Shown here one piece after another: positions 11,372 through 24,233 of a stretch of DNA of 64,000 bases. The first letter of the stretch is position 1, and the number at the start of each line of letters is the position of its first letter. The translations under genes and the position numbers were made by a program. The notes under the pieces were generated by a model. The model did no database searches. It was not told the DNA's origin and saw only the letters and a list, made by a program, of their open reading frames with translations. The stretch is from the NCBI RefSeq assembly GCF_036320965.1, contig NC_092289.1, forward strand, positions 22,989,278 to 23,053,277, written 5' to 3'. The DNA comes from Panulirus ornatus (lineage: Eukaryota; Arthropoda; Malacostraca; Decapoda; Palinuridae).

Positions 11372-12684
11372 TCCTTGGGAAAGCACCAGTTATGCATACT
11401 GAACACTCCTGTTGATTGGTTTTGCCACTAGAGATTGCCAATAGGTGTAAGTAATCTGCATATAAATTGGTAATTTCTCCCGCACAAGGAATTGAACGTT
11501 GACAGAGAGATGGTGGGGGGGCAATGGCGTCGGGAGAGGCCTTCTACGGGCATGCACACCTTGCCCCCTGAGCCTGACGGCTTGACCTCTTGGACATGAC
11601 GAATCTAACCCCTTGATTCAATAGGTTTAACCCTTTTAGTGACGTTGGTTTAACCCTTGTGTTATTGGATTTACTCTACCATAATCTGCATCATCGCCCA
11701 AGTATCTCCTCCTTATTCTTCAAGACTAACTACATCCCTACCATACCTCCGCTATCGTTGAGCATCTTCTACCCTCATGCTATAGCAGATATGTCCAGAT
11801 ATACCTCCACATACCTCCACCGTCTCAGAGTATGTCAGATCTCCACCCGACATGGATCGTGAGGACGCCCATAATTAGAGTAATTATCTGCGGTGTGGGC
11901 CAGGAGGCCGAGTGGGAGCCATATTGTTGACGTCCTCTTACGTTGACCCGTCCTCACCCTGATGCCTGCCCGGTCGACGGCACGGCAAGTAGTACCCCAA
12001 CCTCCCTCCCTCCCTCACCATTATCGATCACTCCTACCCCTTGACACTACTCCCTCGCCACTAGCGACCACTCCTTTCCCTTGCCACTACCCCTCTCGCC
12101 ACTATCAACCATTCCTACCCCTTCTCACCACTACTACCTTTCCGCAGCACAACACACAAGTCTTGCAGCTGCAGAGGGAGGGGGTTCACCTGCAGGAAGA
12201 GTTCGAGAGTATAGGGAACTAAAAAGCTCCATCGAAATGAGAGGAGTCGAACCCATTCTACAACTCGAGGGGCTCCAGGATAAGACGTCCTTGGAATCCA
12301 GGATCCCTAGGAGAGCTGATGGGTTGCAGGGGCGCTACACTGTCAGCAGTGACGGGACCCAGGGCTCCTCACGGCCAACAGTTGCATATGACTGGAGGGG
12401 CTGTGGCCGTCGTAATGTTGGGGTTCGAACCCATAATGACATATCACCTATGACACTACGCGACCAGAGAGGGAGGGACAGTGCTGGAGGGACCTACATC
12501 TATTGAGAGGGAGGGACGGAGGGACATGGGAGAGAGGAAAAGGTATTAGGAGGGAAAGAGGAAGAGACGAGACTATGTTACTGCATGGGTGGGATGTGGG
12601 CTGTAGAGTCACAAGCATCGCAAAGTCTGAACGGAGATAAACACACAGACCTGCGACTACAGAAGGGTGCAGTCACGCAACAGT

Positions 12685-12687
<3 letters not shown>

Positions 12688-12758
<71 letters not shown>
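12688..12758. repeat. (GA)n microsatellite
   Basis: About 35 GA units. Confidence 0.97.
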
Positions 12759-12763
<5 letters not shown>

Positions 12764-13095
12764 ATATTTGAGAACCTATTAAGAAGACTAACGATTCATG
12801 CCGTGAGGTAGACAGGGATACAGGAGCTGAAGGGACAAGTGAAAAGGGAGTAAGGGATGAGGAGGTGAGTTATACTCCCTCTCTATCCTACAGCCCCTTC
12901 CCTCTTGCTTTATATGCTACTGTCTTCACCAACTACATCTGTATCCCATCTATTCATCTATATCTGTCTATTCACCAATATACTCTTTTATAGTTAGTGT
13001 CTATCTTCCTGTAGTCTGGTGAACTTTTTGACACTCACAGTTTCTTGACCTTGACCCCACCAATAAAACTTCAACACATGAGGATGTCTGTGAGG

Positions 13096-13097
<2 letters not shown>

Positions 13098-13166
<69 letters not shown>

Positions 13167-13179
13167 GTGTGTGTGTGTA
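13098..13179. repeat. (GT)n microsatellite
   Basis: About 40 GT units with one GCGT interruption. Confidence 0.97.
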
Positions 13180-13252
13180 TTTAATGAGGAAATTAACATA
13201 AATGAAGGTAGTTTTTATAGAAAAGTACGGTACGACTCTTAGGCATTATGAT

Positions 13253-13450
13253 CTAGCCTTGGACCTGGCGCTTAAGGGATGAAGTCAAACACTTGGACAC
13301 CATACCCAAGGGTCGTACCTGTCGTGCTCGAGGGTCGTACCTGTCGTGCTCAAGGGTCGTACCGTCGTGCTTAAGGGTCATGCTGTCGTGCTGAAGGGTC
13401 AAAACCGTCGTGCTTAAGGGTCGTGTTGTCGTGCTCCAGAAGCTAAGGCC
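13253..13450. repeat. foldback repeat copy D
   Basis: Core CCATACCCAAGG followed by about six units of the GGGTCGTACCGTCGTGCTCA type, 20-22 bp each, each slightly diverged. It lies in the large spineless intron. Confidence 0.6.
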
Positions 13451-13747
13451 GTACGACTGAGATGAAACCTACCAAAAATTTGTTCTGGCGCGTCTTGGTA
13501 TATATACGAGGTACAGTATATTCTTGGTATTCTGAGAAGTCATGGTTCCTTCCTTGAGGGAATCTCATGAACACAATACGAATCATCTTTATTTTTTCTA
13601 ATAAGAAACCGAGAAAAGGAAATACAAGTGTGGGAAAAAATAAAACCTTTACCCTTCTGGGAATGGAGAGTCAAATGAAAATCCCATGAATGAAAGACAA
13701 GAATATTGGGAGGAAAAATATGAGTGGTGGAGATTGTGTCATCAGCC

Positions 13748-13808
13748 ATGTCGTGTACCGTAGTGTCCATAATGAATGTGTCGTGTACCGTAGTGTCCAT
13801 AATGTATG
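13748..13808. repeat. ~29-bp tandem duplication
   Basis: GTCGTGTACCGTAGTGTCCA, then TAATG, occurs twice in tandem. Confidence 0.85.
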
Positions 13809-13929
13809 TCTCGTGTGACCCTTCCACACGGGTCAAGCCTCGACCTATCACAGGAACCGCCGGAGTTTTATCGTAGGAGAAAGAATGTGGATCACTTGTG
13901 TAAATTATGTGTGCACGACTTAGGTGCTG

Positions 13930-13932
<3 letters not shown>

Positions 13933-13999
<67 letters not shown>
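13933..13999. repeat. (GT)n microsatellite
   Basis: About 33 GT units. Confidence 0.97.
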
Positions 14000-14001
<2 letters not shown>

Positions 14002-14084
14002 CGAAGAAAGTTTTTTACACGTGTGTCAATAGAGAGAGACTTGAATACACGTGCATCCCTTTTATCTAAGTATGACAGTATAGC

Positions 14085-14242
14085 CCTTAACTACGGCTTC
14101 TGAGTATGATAGCCTGGCCCTTGTTCATACCCTTAAAAAGTCTCGCCATGATCTTCAAGGGTCGTACAGTCTTGCTCAATTGTAGTATAGTCGTGTTTAA
14201 GGGTCGTGTCTTCGTGCTTGAAGGTCATGTTTTCACCTGTGT
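14085..14242. repeat. foldback repeat copy E
   Basis: TGAGTATGATAGCCTGGCCC core followed by four diverged units (AAGGGTCGTACAGTCTTGCTC and relatives). It also lies in the large spineless intron. Confidence 0.5.
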
Positions 14243-15394
14243 TGAAAAATACCTAACATTCTAATGCTTTCAACATCCAGTGTTCATCAACGGTCTCTGT
14301 TCCATCTTTCCAACACTCAAACACATGAAATATTTTCTACATCTTGCCTTGCTCAGTCTTGTGCCGCGCCCTCCTTCCTCAGTCTTGTGCCGCGCCTTCC
14401 TTCCTCAGTCCTCTGCCCCGCCTTCCTTCCGCATATGGGTTTTCTCCTTTCTCAATCAACTGTTCCTTCTTCCACATCGTCAGATCCATTACGGAGCCTA
14501 CAACTTATAATCACGTCGCATTCTAGCCTCCTTCCCTCAGATGTAGCTTGTGAAGTCTGTGTACCGAGACTCCCTTATTTCAGGGCATTATTACGTTACC
14601 CCGTGTTGGGTCTTGATAGACTGGTGTAGACTCAGTGTTCTCCCGAACACGTTCTCGGTATTTATGTGCCTCCATGACTCACTTCCACCGTGTGGTTCCA
14701 CCGAGGACATCCGTGTAGGGTAGACTGGTCTGAGTACTGCTAGTGGCCAAGACTGGCGCAATGGCAGCAGCTGGGGTCTGGTCACCATGACTACAGGAGG
14801 TGGACACTCACTCCCACTCAAGTCCCTCCCTGGCCCAGCCAATTAGCAGGTTGTGGCGTCTGATATAAAAGTGTAAAGGAGGTCCCAACACCGTGGGACT
14901 GGCATTTCCCACCAATTATTTATTCCATTTACCGCCAGCCTCACTCCACGCTATAATAAACTACCCACACCTTTTTACTACATTCACTTAATTACACTTG
15001 TATTTTTTTGTACCGAAATGTAACGCGTCTCTTGTTTTTCCATTAGTAAATGAAACATTGTAGAGCAAATATGTACTTGTGCCCAGGGTCCGTATTACTT
15101 ACTTTTAGAGTCTAACAAAATTATGGGTTAAGTCGAACAGTTCTGGTTGAAAGTTATCAAAAATATTTCTTGTTTGTTATGTCTAAAGTAATATTGACCC
15201 CACGATAGCCATCCACTCACATAATTGACTCTAAAAGTGTTTCAAAGGTGTTGTACACTCACCAGGTATACGTCGTTGTTTGACCAGCCACGGTGAACGA
15301 GGTAATTCAGCAGTTACTGGGTGTGGTTCACGTCAGCTAAACCCACAGCCACGTATATTGTTTCTTTCTTTAGTCCAGAGATATTCCACTCATC

Positions 15395-15740
15395 AGAACA
15401 CCGTGGGTACCTCTCTCTTCTCCCCATTCTGCTTTCCCTCGCCTCAACCCCTCCTCCTCACCCTACCCACGCCCCGTCTTCGCTACCCACCCCTAACTCT
15501 CTGTCTCTTCCCCCAGCCACTTCCCATGCCCCACCCTGTCCCCTGCTCCCCATCCAACCCTGTTTCCACCGCACTCCTCCTCCCAACCTCATCCATACCA
15601 CAGCATCCTTCCCCTTCTCCCCACCCCGCCCCATTTCGCCACACCGCACCCTTCTCCCTGCTTACTTTCATCCTTCCTACTCCCATCCCTTCTAACTTTT
15701 CCTTCCTCCCCACTCTACACTCCCCCTCCCACCCCAGTTT
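15395..15740 (+). repeat. pyrimidine-rich (C/T) tract
   Basis: A long CCT/CCC/TTC-rich stretch on the + strand. The overlapping long ORFs on both strands are compositional. Confidence 0.75.
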
Positions 15741-16018
15741 GTGGTAAGACACAGAAGTCTCAACCTGACGTTAACACATCATCATTCATCACTTGGCCAG
15801 TCACTACTTGAGCTCCTCATACAAATTCATCACTACGTCAATACTCATCATATGAGTAGCAATTCACCTCCCCTGGCCAAGTTTTTGTCACTTGAGTAAT
15901 AACATTAATGATGGGGGAAGACAGTGCCACTCTCACAAATAAAATTGATAGGATTTCTAAATGGACAGAGGCAGTATATAACAGTGGCTCCACCTCCCTT
16001 ACATATCCTTGTGTCAGC

Positions 16019-16137
<119 letters not shown>

Positions 16138-16660
16138 CTGTACATATTCATACTTCCTTGCCTTCATCCATCCTTGTAAAAAGGTTACTCATGAATACTA
16201 AATATACTTCGAAAACATATATTCTTAAAAGCTATATAGAATATGCTTTGGAAATACAAACTTCTGCCAATAACGATTACAAACTTATCACTCCATTAGA
16301 GCAGACATTAATAAAACATGTTTGCATTTAAAGCAATCTTAATGTAGACTTACAACGCTTTCTTAATTCCCACATAAACTGCTGCCTCCTATACCTAGGA
16401 TTATCAAAGACTGCGGGGGAGTGTATACTAGGATTAATACAACAGAACCAGCTCGGTAATAATAGTGTCAGCCAACCTGGCTATTCAGAGCCGCTGGTGT
16501 TTGTTAATTGTGTGTTTTTACTCACACCCGAACGAGCGCGCTAGGCATGAGTGCATGCTCCCACACGGGTCTGTCTGCACGAACCTGCATACACAAGTGG
16601 TGGACACACAGATATACACATGCAATACACAAACAGTGCAGACAGATGCACACATCAAGA

Positions 16661-16665
<5 letters not shown>

Positions 16666-16723
<58 letters not shown>
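16666..16723. repeat. (CA)n microsatellite
   Basis: About 28 CA units. Confidence 0.97.
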
Positions 16724-16731
<8 letters not shown>

Positions 16732-17162
16732 TCTCGACACGCAAAATCAGCTCTGCAATCCTCAAGGTCTACAGTAGAATTCCTTAAGGAGTATTTCTTT
16801 CGCCGACTCTCTTCATTTTCTCCCTGCGTGGCCTTCTATCACCACCCACAGACCACAGTGTGAAATTCCTGCCACACGAAGATGACTTTACAATCACATA
16901 ACAACACTCCGACACTAAATAAGTAACAACAAACAAGCAAAACCACAAACCACCCCTAAGAAAATAAAATAGTCTGCATCGGCAAAGAAGTCTACAGTCA
17001 TCCTTTTAATCCTGGCACACATATAAATTCAATCGGCATCCCCACCACCCATCCCCTTCACCATCCAGAACGGTCAGTCACACCCAACTCAAAACTCAGA
17101 CCACACTGGGTACCATCCAACCATACCAGGTATCATACACGACACACCTGACATTCATTCAC

Positions 17163-17187
17163 CACACACACACACACACACACACAC
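17163..17187. repeat. (CA)n microsatellite
   Basis: About 12 CA units. Confidence 0.95.
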
Positions 17188-17956
17188 GTCTACACAAACG
17201 TATTAAACAAACTTAACTTCTTACAACAGTCACTGGTATCAGGTTTGGAGAAGAAACGAATCCCCTCGTTAGCTTAACGAAGAATTCACCCGCTCCACTC
17301 TTAACTACACCTCATCTGCCTGGTCATTCACCTTGTCAAAAGCAAATATAATAAGTCCGCAAACTGTACAAGACAAAGCACTCGGAACACTTCTGGCTGC
17401 CTAGCAACCTTAAACATTCAACAACTACATGAAAATAAACATATTTCCATTATAATCTCACCTCGATATGCTTGGCACCGGGTTCCCTGCAATAACACTA
17501 GACCCTTCTCATTCAAGCGCCATCCCATGACTAATTACTAAAATCTCATGTATAAGCAAAAGTCTTACCCTTGCCTCACACTTTAACAATCTATAACTCC
17601 TGATCCCCTACACCAACCAACACATCACTGACAGAACCTATGCATAACTTTAGATGACGCAACATACATTAAATAACCTCCATACACCAGCCCAGTCTTG
17701 AGCACCGTTCCACCAGGAATTCTTTTCCCGTCTACGTTCTGGACACCAGCCATCGTTCCAACATTACTACAAATGTTCAACATACCACACGATCCAAGCC
17801 CAAAAGAACCAACTTCCAAACTGATGATATTCACTCGACCAGCTATCTTGTGCTCACGCCAACAAGACCCACACATTTCCATACACTTTTTAACCCGTGG
17901 TTCTGAAGGCAGCAGGAGCCCCCATAAAGGGGGGCTCAGAGGGCAGGAAAGTAACA

Positions 17957-17984
17957 GTGTGTGTGTGTGTGTGTGTGTGTGTGT
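17957..17984. repeat. (GT)n microsatellite
   Basis: About 13 GT units, some 170 bp upstream of the central PAS-B exon. Confidence 0.95.
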
Positions 17985-18151
17985 TTACCCCAGTGTTGCC
18001 TGACCCCAGGCGGTACCAGTGTCATCCCTGTATGGTGCCTGACTCGGGACCCTCACCAGAATCACCCCCATGGTGTTTGTTCCCTCTACCTCTGTCACCC
18101 AATTTGACCTTCCGTAGTGCCTGACCCCCTCTTGCCTTAACCTACCCTCAG

Positions 18152-18258
18152 GGGGAAGATGCTGTTGGGCTACAGTGACCTGGAACTGGCTAACAAGGGT
18201 GGCTACGACCTCGTTCACTACGATGACCTCGCCTACGTCGCCTCGGCACACCAAGAGT
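18152..18258 (+). CDS. ss: spineless/AhR exon: central PAS-B
   Basis: This is the second spineless exon in the window. Its first base completes the AAG codon left by the previous exon. It then reads GKMLLGYSDLELANKGGYD, followed by LVHYDDLAYVASAHQE. This is the PAS-B core (the GY.D.EL helix and the GGYDLVHYDDL segment). GGYDL with HYDDLAYVASAHQE is the arthropod Spineless form; vertebrate AhR has a different sequence here. The acceptor is cctaccctcAG at 18150-18151. The donor is GTAAGT at 18259, leaving phase 1. The exon is 107 nt and keeps frame on both sides. The preceding intron of about 7.7 kb (10423-18151) is full of microsatellites. Confidence 0.95.
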
Positions 18259-19074
18259 GTAAGTACTTGGACGACGAGAGACACCGTCGTAGATATTACC
18301 ATAAATATAAAGATTAGATTACTTTTAACATAAGATACAGTAGATAAGTAGAGTAAAAACAGTCACACCTTGCATGAATCTTTTGTGACCCTACATAACC
18401 TTGCATGACTTAGTATAAACATATGACAGCCCTGTACGAATCTATGTTCATTCGTAACTGTTGATTACGTTTTGCGACCTTGTGTGACAGCGTAAAGATT
18501 TTTACGTTACCTCCTGTGTGACCTTGACTGGCCAGTACAGTTTCATCTTTACACATTAGTGACGCTGTAAACTTTGGTGAGACAGTGACCGCTCTAGTGA
18601 CATTATAACTACCAGTAAGCATCCAGTGGCCTCTTGCATCATTTGTAACCCTTCCTTACCTTGGATAGATCTTTGTGACATGTCTGACCTTTATTTTTGT
18701 TTCCAGTGCCTTACGAGTCATCCATACGTGACAATGGTTAACTTAGTGACCCGGCGTGACTTTGAATGTTTGTGTGTGACACACAATGATCATAATTGCC
18801 CATGATGCAACGTACGGTCTTTTGAGTATATCTACAAAGTGGCCTTACACAACTTCAAAGAGATCTCGTCACCAGCAGTGGTCGTCTTAACCTCAATCCA
18901 ATACGATATCTGATGACTCTATTATCTCTTAAGGACATCTTGACCTTCGACATCCTATGTTTGTAACCTAGTAATGACCTCTAATGATCCAGGACGAATT
19001 TCTCTGGCCCCTATATGGTCTGTCAAATACCTCTAGAATCCTCAATCACCATTTGTGACCTCTTTCTCCAACAG
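18259..19074 (+). other. ss: spineless intron (0.8 kb)
   Basis: A GTAAGT...ACAG intron within PAS-B. It is rich in loosely repeated TGTGACCT/CTTGCATGACTT words but has no clear period. No other feature was seen. Confidence 0.9.
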
Positions 19075-19216
19075 TGCTGAAGACGGGAGCCTCCGGGATG
19101 ATCGCCTACCGCCTACAGACCCGAGACGGCACCTGGCAGTGGTTGCAAACGTCCTCACGCCTCGTCTACAAGAACTCCAAACCGGACTTCATCATCTGCA
19201 CCCACAGACCGCTCAT
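19075..19216 (+). CDS. ss: spineless/AhR exon: PAS-B C-terminal strands
   Basis: This is the third spineless exon in the window. Joined to the preceding T it encodes LLKTGASGMIAYRLQTRDG, then TWQWLQTSSRLVYKNSKPD, then FIICTHRPLM. This completes PAS-B: the KTG.SGM helix, the WxWxQ strand and the final FIICTHRPL strand. The WQWLQTSSRLVYKNSKPDF run is nearly identical to insect Spineless as I remember it. The acceptor is ctctttctccaACAG, ending at 19074. The donor is GTAGGT at 19217, leaving phase 2 (AT, completed to ATG in the next exon). An in-frame TAG begins at 19218, immediately inside the intron, so this donor is required for the frame. Confidence 0.95.
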
Positions 19217-19835
19217 GTAGGTATCGCTACTACCCCTGCCTCGAGCTACCACGTCAGCTGTTGGTGCTTAGGTTTATCGTCCTCCAGACCTGAGGTTCTC
19301 CTCCTCAGCTTACCCCTGCAGCTCCCACTATTGTAGGATCCGTGCTTTAATAATAGCAGTAGGTGGGATTACCTTACGTGGTCACAAGCAGTTGTGGTTA
19401 AAAAAAAAAATGTTTAGTTACTAGTTGCGGGTGACGTTCCCCTAGAGCTGTTCCTGGTGCCGCTGCTGTCTTCCTACAGCAGGTGTCATCAGAAATAAGA
19501 ATGAAGTCGCCTTCGCGATCAACATAATTCCAGTCGAAGTGTAGCTCTATCATGCTCAAATAAAAGTTTAGTAAAAGGTTTAACTCGTACATTCCTTTAT
19601 TATGTACTAAACTTCCAGTTGTGCTAAGCACAGCATTAAACCCTTTGAATCATTAACACAACTCTACCTCTTTTTCTCTGAATCACGTTGAATCCGTGTT
19701 TCATAGATGTAGACTTATGAGAATTCTGCTCATACTGGGGTTAGCAGGAGCTTGAACTTCGTCCTTTGCGCCAAAAGTTATAGTTTATCTTTTAAGCTCC
19801 AGCAACCAGAACTTACGTGTGGCCTGATCTTACAG
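19217..19835 (+). other. ss: spineless intron (0.6 kb)
   Basis: A GTAGGT...ACAG intron just after PAS-B. Nothing else was recognised in it. Confidence 0.9.
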
Positions 19836-20988
19836 GGAGGAAGAAGGACGCGACCTGCTGGGGAAGCGGACGATGGACTTCAAGGTCTCTTACTTGGACC
19901 CCGGCCTCACTCAGTCCTACCTCTGCGACACGGAGTTGCCGCAGCTCTACGCCGCCTCCCGCATGTCCCGTAAGTACAAGACGCAGCTACGGGACTTCCT
20001 CACAACATGCCGCACCAAAAGAAGCTACACCAACCTCTCGGACACGGCCTACAACAACTACAACAACATGTACGGAGCTTCGGCGTATGCGACGGACAAT
20101 GGTCTCTACATGCAGCAAAATCTGGGGAACTTGCAGTCTCTCTATCCGGCCAGCTACCTGCCTACGGATAACCTGTTCCACTACCGCCAGTTAGGTTCCT
20201 ATTACCCGGACTACATGACGCACGGCTACGTCAGTAACGGCTACGTCGACCCTACACGTTCCTGCCTCAGTTATGACACTACCGGACTCACTAAAACGGC
20301 GGCGGACCAAAAACTTTACTGCGCCACCCAGCTCGACGCATCCAAGTACCAGTACAAGCCGACGGACGCGTACTCTGCCGTGTACGGCACGAACACCGTA
20401 CTACCGTCATTAGAGCACAAATTCAGTGACCTGCGAGCTACGGAGGTTCGGCGAGACGACCCGTCCGCCTTGGCGTCGCTGGGAGCCCTAGCGGCAACGC
20501 CGGGGATCACCACGAGCGTGGCGGTAAGCACGGTCACCACCACCGCCTCCGTCACCCACAAAGAGGAGAGTAAAGACACCGAGTCCTACCCCAACAACAC
20601 CCGCCAAACAGTGCTCATGTGGGGGTCAGCCTCCCACGAGTACGACCCCAACAAGAAGTACAGCGAAGTACCTGTATCGTCCACCGCCACGTCGCTGGAT
20701 CCCGGCCTGAGCGGCGTCTCCTGCAAGTGGGGTACGGCCACTCCTGCGTCTACGCCGGGCGCCCGCAGCAGTGCAGGAGGCTCCCCGCACGGAGGCGAGG
20801 GCGCCTCGCCACACGCAGGGCCTCCCTCCGCCCATTCCGCCGCTGTCGCCGCCGCCGCCGCCTCTGCCGCCCACGTCGGCGCCGGAGCCGTGGCGCCAGC
20901 GGGTAAGGCTGCGTACGGCTACAGTGAGGGCGGCGAGGTATGGCACCACCAGTACTATCCTTACCACCCGTATCACACCCCGCAGTGA
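19836..20988 (+). CDS. ss: spineless/AhR exon: C-terminal regulatory region, apparent stop
   Basis: This is the largest coding exon. It begins after ctgatcttACAG and reads MEEEGRDLLGKRTMDFKVSY, the conserved post-PAS-B block of Spineless. RKYKTQLRDFLTTCRTKRS follows and is another conserved Spineless block. The rest (384 codons including the stop) is probably a low-complexity transactivation region. It has Tyr/Asn-rich stretches around 20050-20250, Ser/Thr/Pro-rich stretches, a poly-Ala block near 20842-20875, and a His/Tyr-rich end (WHHQYYPYHPYHTPQ). The region is noticeably GC-rich compared with the AT-rich surroundings, as expected for coding sequence. The TGA at 20986-20988 closes the frame. 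However, the preceding base begins GTGAGT, a perfect 5' splice site, so translation may instead continue into downstream exons after 20984. Confidence 0.92.
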
Positions 20989-20990
20989 GT
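20985..20990 (+). promoter_or_regulatory. putative 5' splice site overlapping the stop codon
   Basis: GTGAGT follows CCGCA, so the TGA that ends the exon-4 frame is formed by bases 2-4 of a consensus donor. If used, the stop is removed from the mRNA. If retained, the protein ends ...YHTPQ. Confidence 0.5.
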
Positions 20991-21384
20991 GACAGCTTTG
21001 TTTATTGTCTCTCTGGCCTGCACGGAGCATGATGAGCCCGCCGTAGGCACCGGGCACGCTCACAGTCCCGCCCTAATTCTCTCAGCCACTCGTCTCCTGC
21101 CCACGGGGTCCTCCTGGGTGCGACACGAGGCGGCAATTCCCTCACTACTACATTATACTTGACCAGGGCTGTGAGCTGGGCTCCTCTTCTGAGTAACAAT
21201 ACTGGTTCTAAGGCTTGGTGTGTGTAGACAGGAGACATTGCGGCGTATTCTTCTACTGGGAGAAAGACGGTCGCAATTCTCAGGCTGTCTTGCTGCTGGT
21301 TATTCTTCTGGGCCTCAAGTAGACGGCGGGCTGTGGTGTTATTTACCTGGGGCCACAGAGCGGCATGAGGCAGCTCACACAGTC

Positions 21385-21390
21385 AATAAA
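21385..21390 (+). terminator. candidate poly(A) signal AATAAA
   Basis: AATAAA occurs about 400 nt after the stop at 20986, a plausible position for the short spineless isoform. A second AATAAA is at 21767-21772. The hexamer is common by chance in AT-rich DNA. Confidence 0.3.
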
Positions 21391-21766
21391 CCTTATCCTA
21401 GGTGTTCACCCTCCACCCCATACAGTACCCCCTCTACTGCTGTATGTCAGTCGGCGTCTCACAAAGCTCAGTGGCTCCAACTGCAACAGTTTGATTATCC
21501 AGTGTCGTTGATGCTTCTGTGGTAAGTGTTCAGCCACAATTATTACTATGCATTGTCCTGGTACTGCATGGGATACTAGACCAAGTGTAACGTCGATATA
21601 CTAATCTGATAAGAGTGTCTCTTGCTCGATCCTCGCTAGAGGCGAGGGCGGGGGGTTTGGCTGGATCCGGAGGTTGTCAGGCTGGGGCACAGTCGACAGC
21701 GCCAGCATAGTCTTATGCTATACTTATCTATAGACAGCGTCCCGTTCTGATTACATAAATAGATCA

Positions 21767-21772
21767 AATAAA
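21767..21772 (+). terminator. second candidate poly(A) signal AATAAA
   Basis: This hexamer lies about 780 nt after the exon-4 stop. It is an alternative cleavage signal for the short isoform and cannot be distinguished from chance here. Confidence 0.2.
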
Positions 21773-22025
21773 TCTTTTGAAACAATTCTTCTAAACAGTT
21801 TAGTAAAGTCATTCCTATTCATCTAGATGCCATTGTGGTACTTTGCCAATAATTTATCAAGAACTTAATCGCTTACATTTTCAATTAGAATTCATGTCTT
21901 ATACACTGCATTATTTATATTCATATAGAAATCGAGTGTTGGGTATGAAGACCTGACTGGCACTATTCGTCTGGCCCTGGCGCCTGGCACAGTACCTCTG
22001 GGTGCCACTGACCCACCGTCACCCA

Positions 22026-22051
22026 TCAGATCTAATGATCATTAGATCTGA
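22026..22051. other. perfect 26-bp palindrome
   Basis: TCAGATCTAATGA is followed with no spacer by its exact reverse complement. It lies about 1 kb downstream of the spineless exon-4 stop. Confidence 0.9.
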
Positions 22052-22214
22052 CGGGGAGATGATGAAGGTGTTGAGGAGCGGCCGAACCTCACAACACCCT
22101 CATCAGTTGTTTACGTGAAGGTCGTTGCTGCGTGACCTTGGATCAGTCACCTATCTTGCCAGTGCTTACAATAACACTTTGCACTCTTGCTCGCGGAGAG
22201 GCGAAAACTGCTTT

Positions 22215-22365
22215 ACAACATCACAAACAAATGCCCTCACAACATCGGGTTTGATGACCATGGCATTTATACACAACCCAAAACATCGGCTCTGACGACC
22301 ACATCGCCGACACACAACCCACAACATCGCGTCTGATGACCTTATCGACGATACAACACCGAAAT
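22215..22365. repeat. 41-bp degenerate tandem repeat
   Basis: AACATCGGGTTTGATGACC, AACATCGGCTCTGACGACC and AACATCGCGTCTGATGACC recur at exactly 41-bp spacing, each followed by an ACACAACCC-like word. Confidence 0.8.
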
Positions 22366-22399
22366 ACACTGATGATATCACTGTCAATTAAAACCAGCT

Positions 22400-23061
22400 T
22401 ACTTACAGCTTAATTCTTTGGTTGTTGGAGTTTACTGTTTATGGAGTACTTAATGCTCGGCAGGTGACTGGTCCACACGCATTCAACACCTCTTACTACA
22501 GTATGCATGCCCCTTTCTCTCTCCCTCTCTCTCTCTTTTTCTCAGTCTTACGATATTATTTTCTTGTTTTTAACCTCAGTTTTCATGTTTCTTCGTGTTT
22601 TCTTATTTTGTCACTCATTTTTGCACCGTCACCATCACTTGCATGCATATAATGTTAGTTGAAGGTTTTAGTTTTTTGGAGCGTGTTTGATTTCCTTGTA
22701 TTGTTCCCTTGAAATATAATACATAAGAATTCCACCGTGGTTGTGCTATAAACTCTAGTCATAAAGCATGGGATTGTCCAGCCTTTCACAGCCTTATTAA
22801 GGCGACTGCTAAGTTACGAGTGATTTTTAATTACCCATTTGAAGATAAAGCAACCCATTGATTATGATGACCCTGTGATCTCTAAATTGTCTCATCTTAA
22901 TGTACATTCTACCTCCACTTTGTCCCAGACGTTTATTTACCAATAATACTTGACTGTGGCACAAGGCCTCCTCTCCACCCACCCACCCACCCACCCCTTT
23001 TAACATCACCGATCCAACACTGTGACAGCCCTTGCCTCTGTCGTGTAAGCACAAGTTTACA

Positions 23062-23110
<49 letters not shown>

Positions 23111-24233
23111 CAGATAAACAGAAACAGACTGACACAGATATCACATGGAAAACCATATAGACACAGTAATGAACGCATACACTATGCATCTCTTAATTCA
23201 TGTATGCAGAGTTTACGTAAAGATAGAAGAAAGCCACACGCACACACAACCACGTACAATAAAAACAACACACAAATGTAAAACACAAACCCTGTATAAC
23301 TTTGCACTACCTACTGATTGGTTCTCCTTCATAGCTTCCTTCTATCCATCGTATTACTCTTTAGTCTATTGTTGTATTTATGTGTATTACGTACCATTGG
23401 CTGCTATTTGTTCACTGTATAACTAAACGTATTCAAGTATTATTGCTACTGTAATTCATTTAATTGTTATACAAGAATTACTGTATATTCTGACTACCTG
23501 AGGATTGTCTTTTATTGGTGTGTTTTTCATTCTAACTCGTTAGTCTTTCTAATTTCTTAATCCTCCTCCGTCAGGAAGTATATACTCTTACTTCTATTTT
23601 CGTACTAATACTTCCAATTTCTTATCATTCTCTTTTTCTCACAATTGTTTCTTGTCTGATTTCTTCTTCTTCATTGTTTCTTTCATTTTTGAGCATTTTT
23701 TCGACCTTATCATTTTACACTCAAAAAAATGAATTATCTAATATTTTCTCCACTTTTCACCATGTGTCACTTCCACTCACTACATTTTCTGATTATTTTT
23801 CATAGTTTTTACTATCTTCATTTGATTATATTTATCAAATCTTAAACTTAAGGTGGAATATTTCATCACAATTCTAACCAATATTTCCGAGTATTCTTCT
23901 CAAGTCACACTCTTATCAGTATCATTTTGTAATTAAAGTTAAACAAGCACTAATATCCATGACACTTTTTTCTTTCATTATTTAACAACATATGATATCT
24001 AAGCATCAGTTATCATTATCTATCACCATTAGTTTACCTTCCTACTTATCAACTTTTACAAAACCTCTAAAAATACATCGTGTCAAAAACAAAAAGGCCA
24101 AAAATACATATTGTCATATCAGTTTTATGCATAATAATCAACATGACAAACTTCATCATGAGAGTATACATACATACAAAATCATTCACTAGTAAGTATA
24201 CATACATTATTACATATATCAAAACCATTTTCT
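22400..24233. other. AT-rich DNA with one (CA)n tract, otherwise nothing recognised
   Basis: Contains (CA)n at 23063-23108 and a (CCCA)n patch at 22976-22998. No coding or RNA feature was recognised. Confidence 0.5.
23063..23108. repeat. (CA)n microsatellite
   Basis: About 22 CA units. Confidence 0.97.

Noticed and set aside
12415..12445. GGGGTTCGAACCC, suggesting a tRNA T-arm
   Set aside because: No D-arm, anticodon arm or acceptor stem is found at the right distances on either strand.
15280..15752. Overlapping Pro/Ser-rich ORFs on both strands
   Set aside because: They come from a C/T-rich tract inside the large spineless intron. Several frames and both strands are open for compositional reasons.
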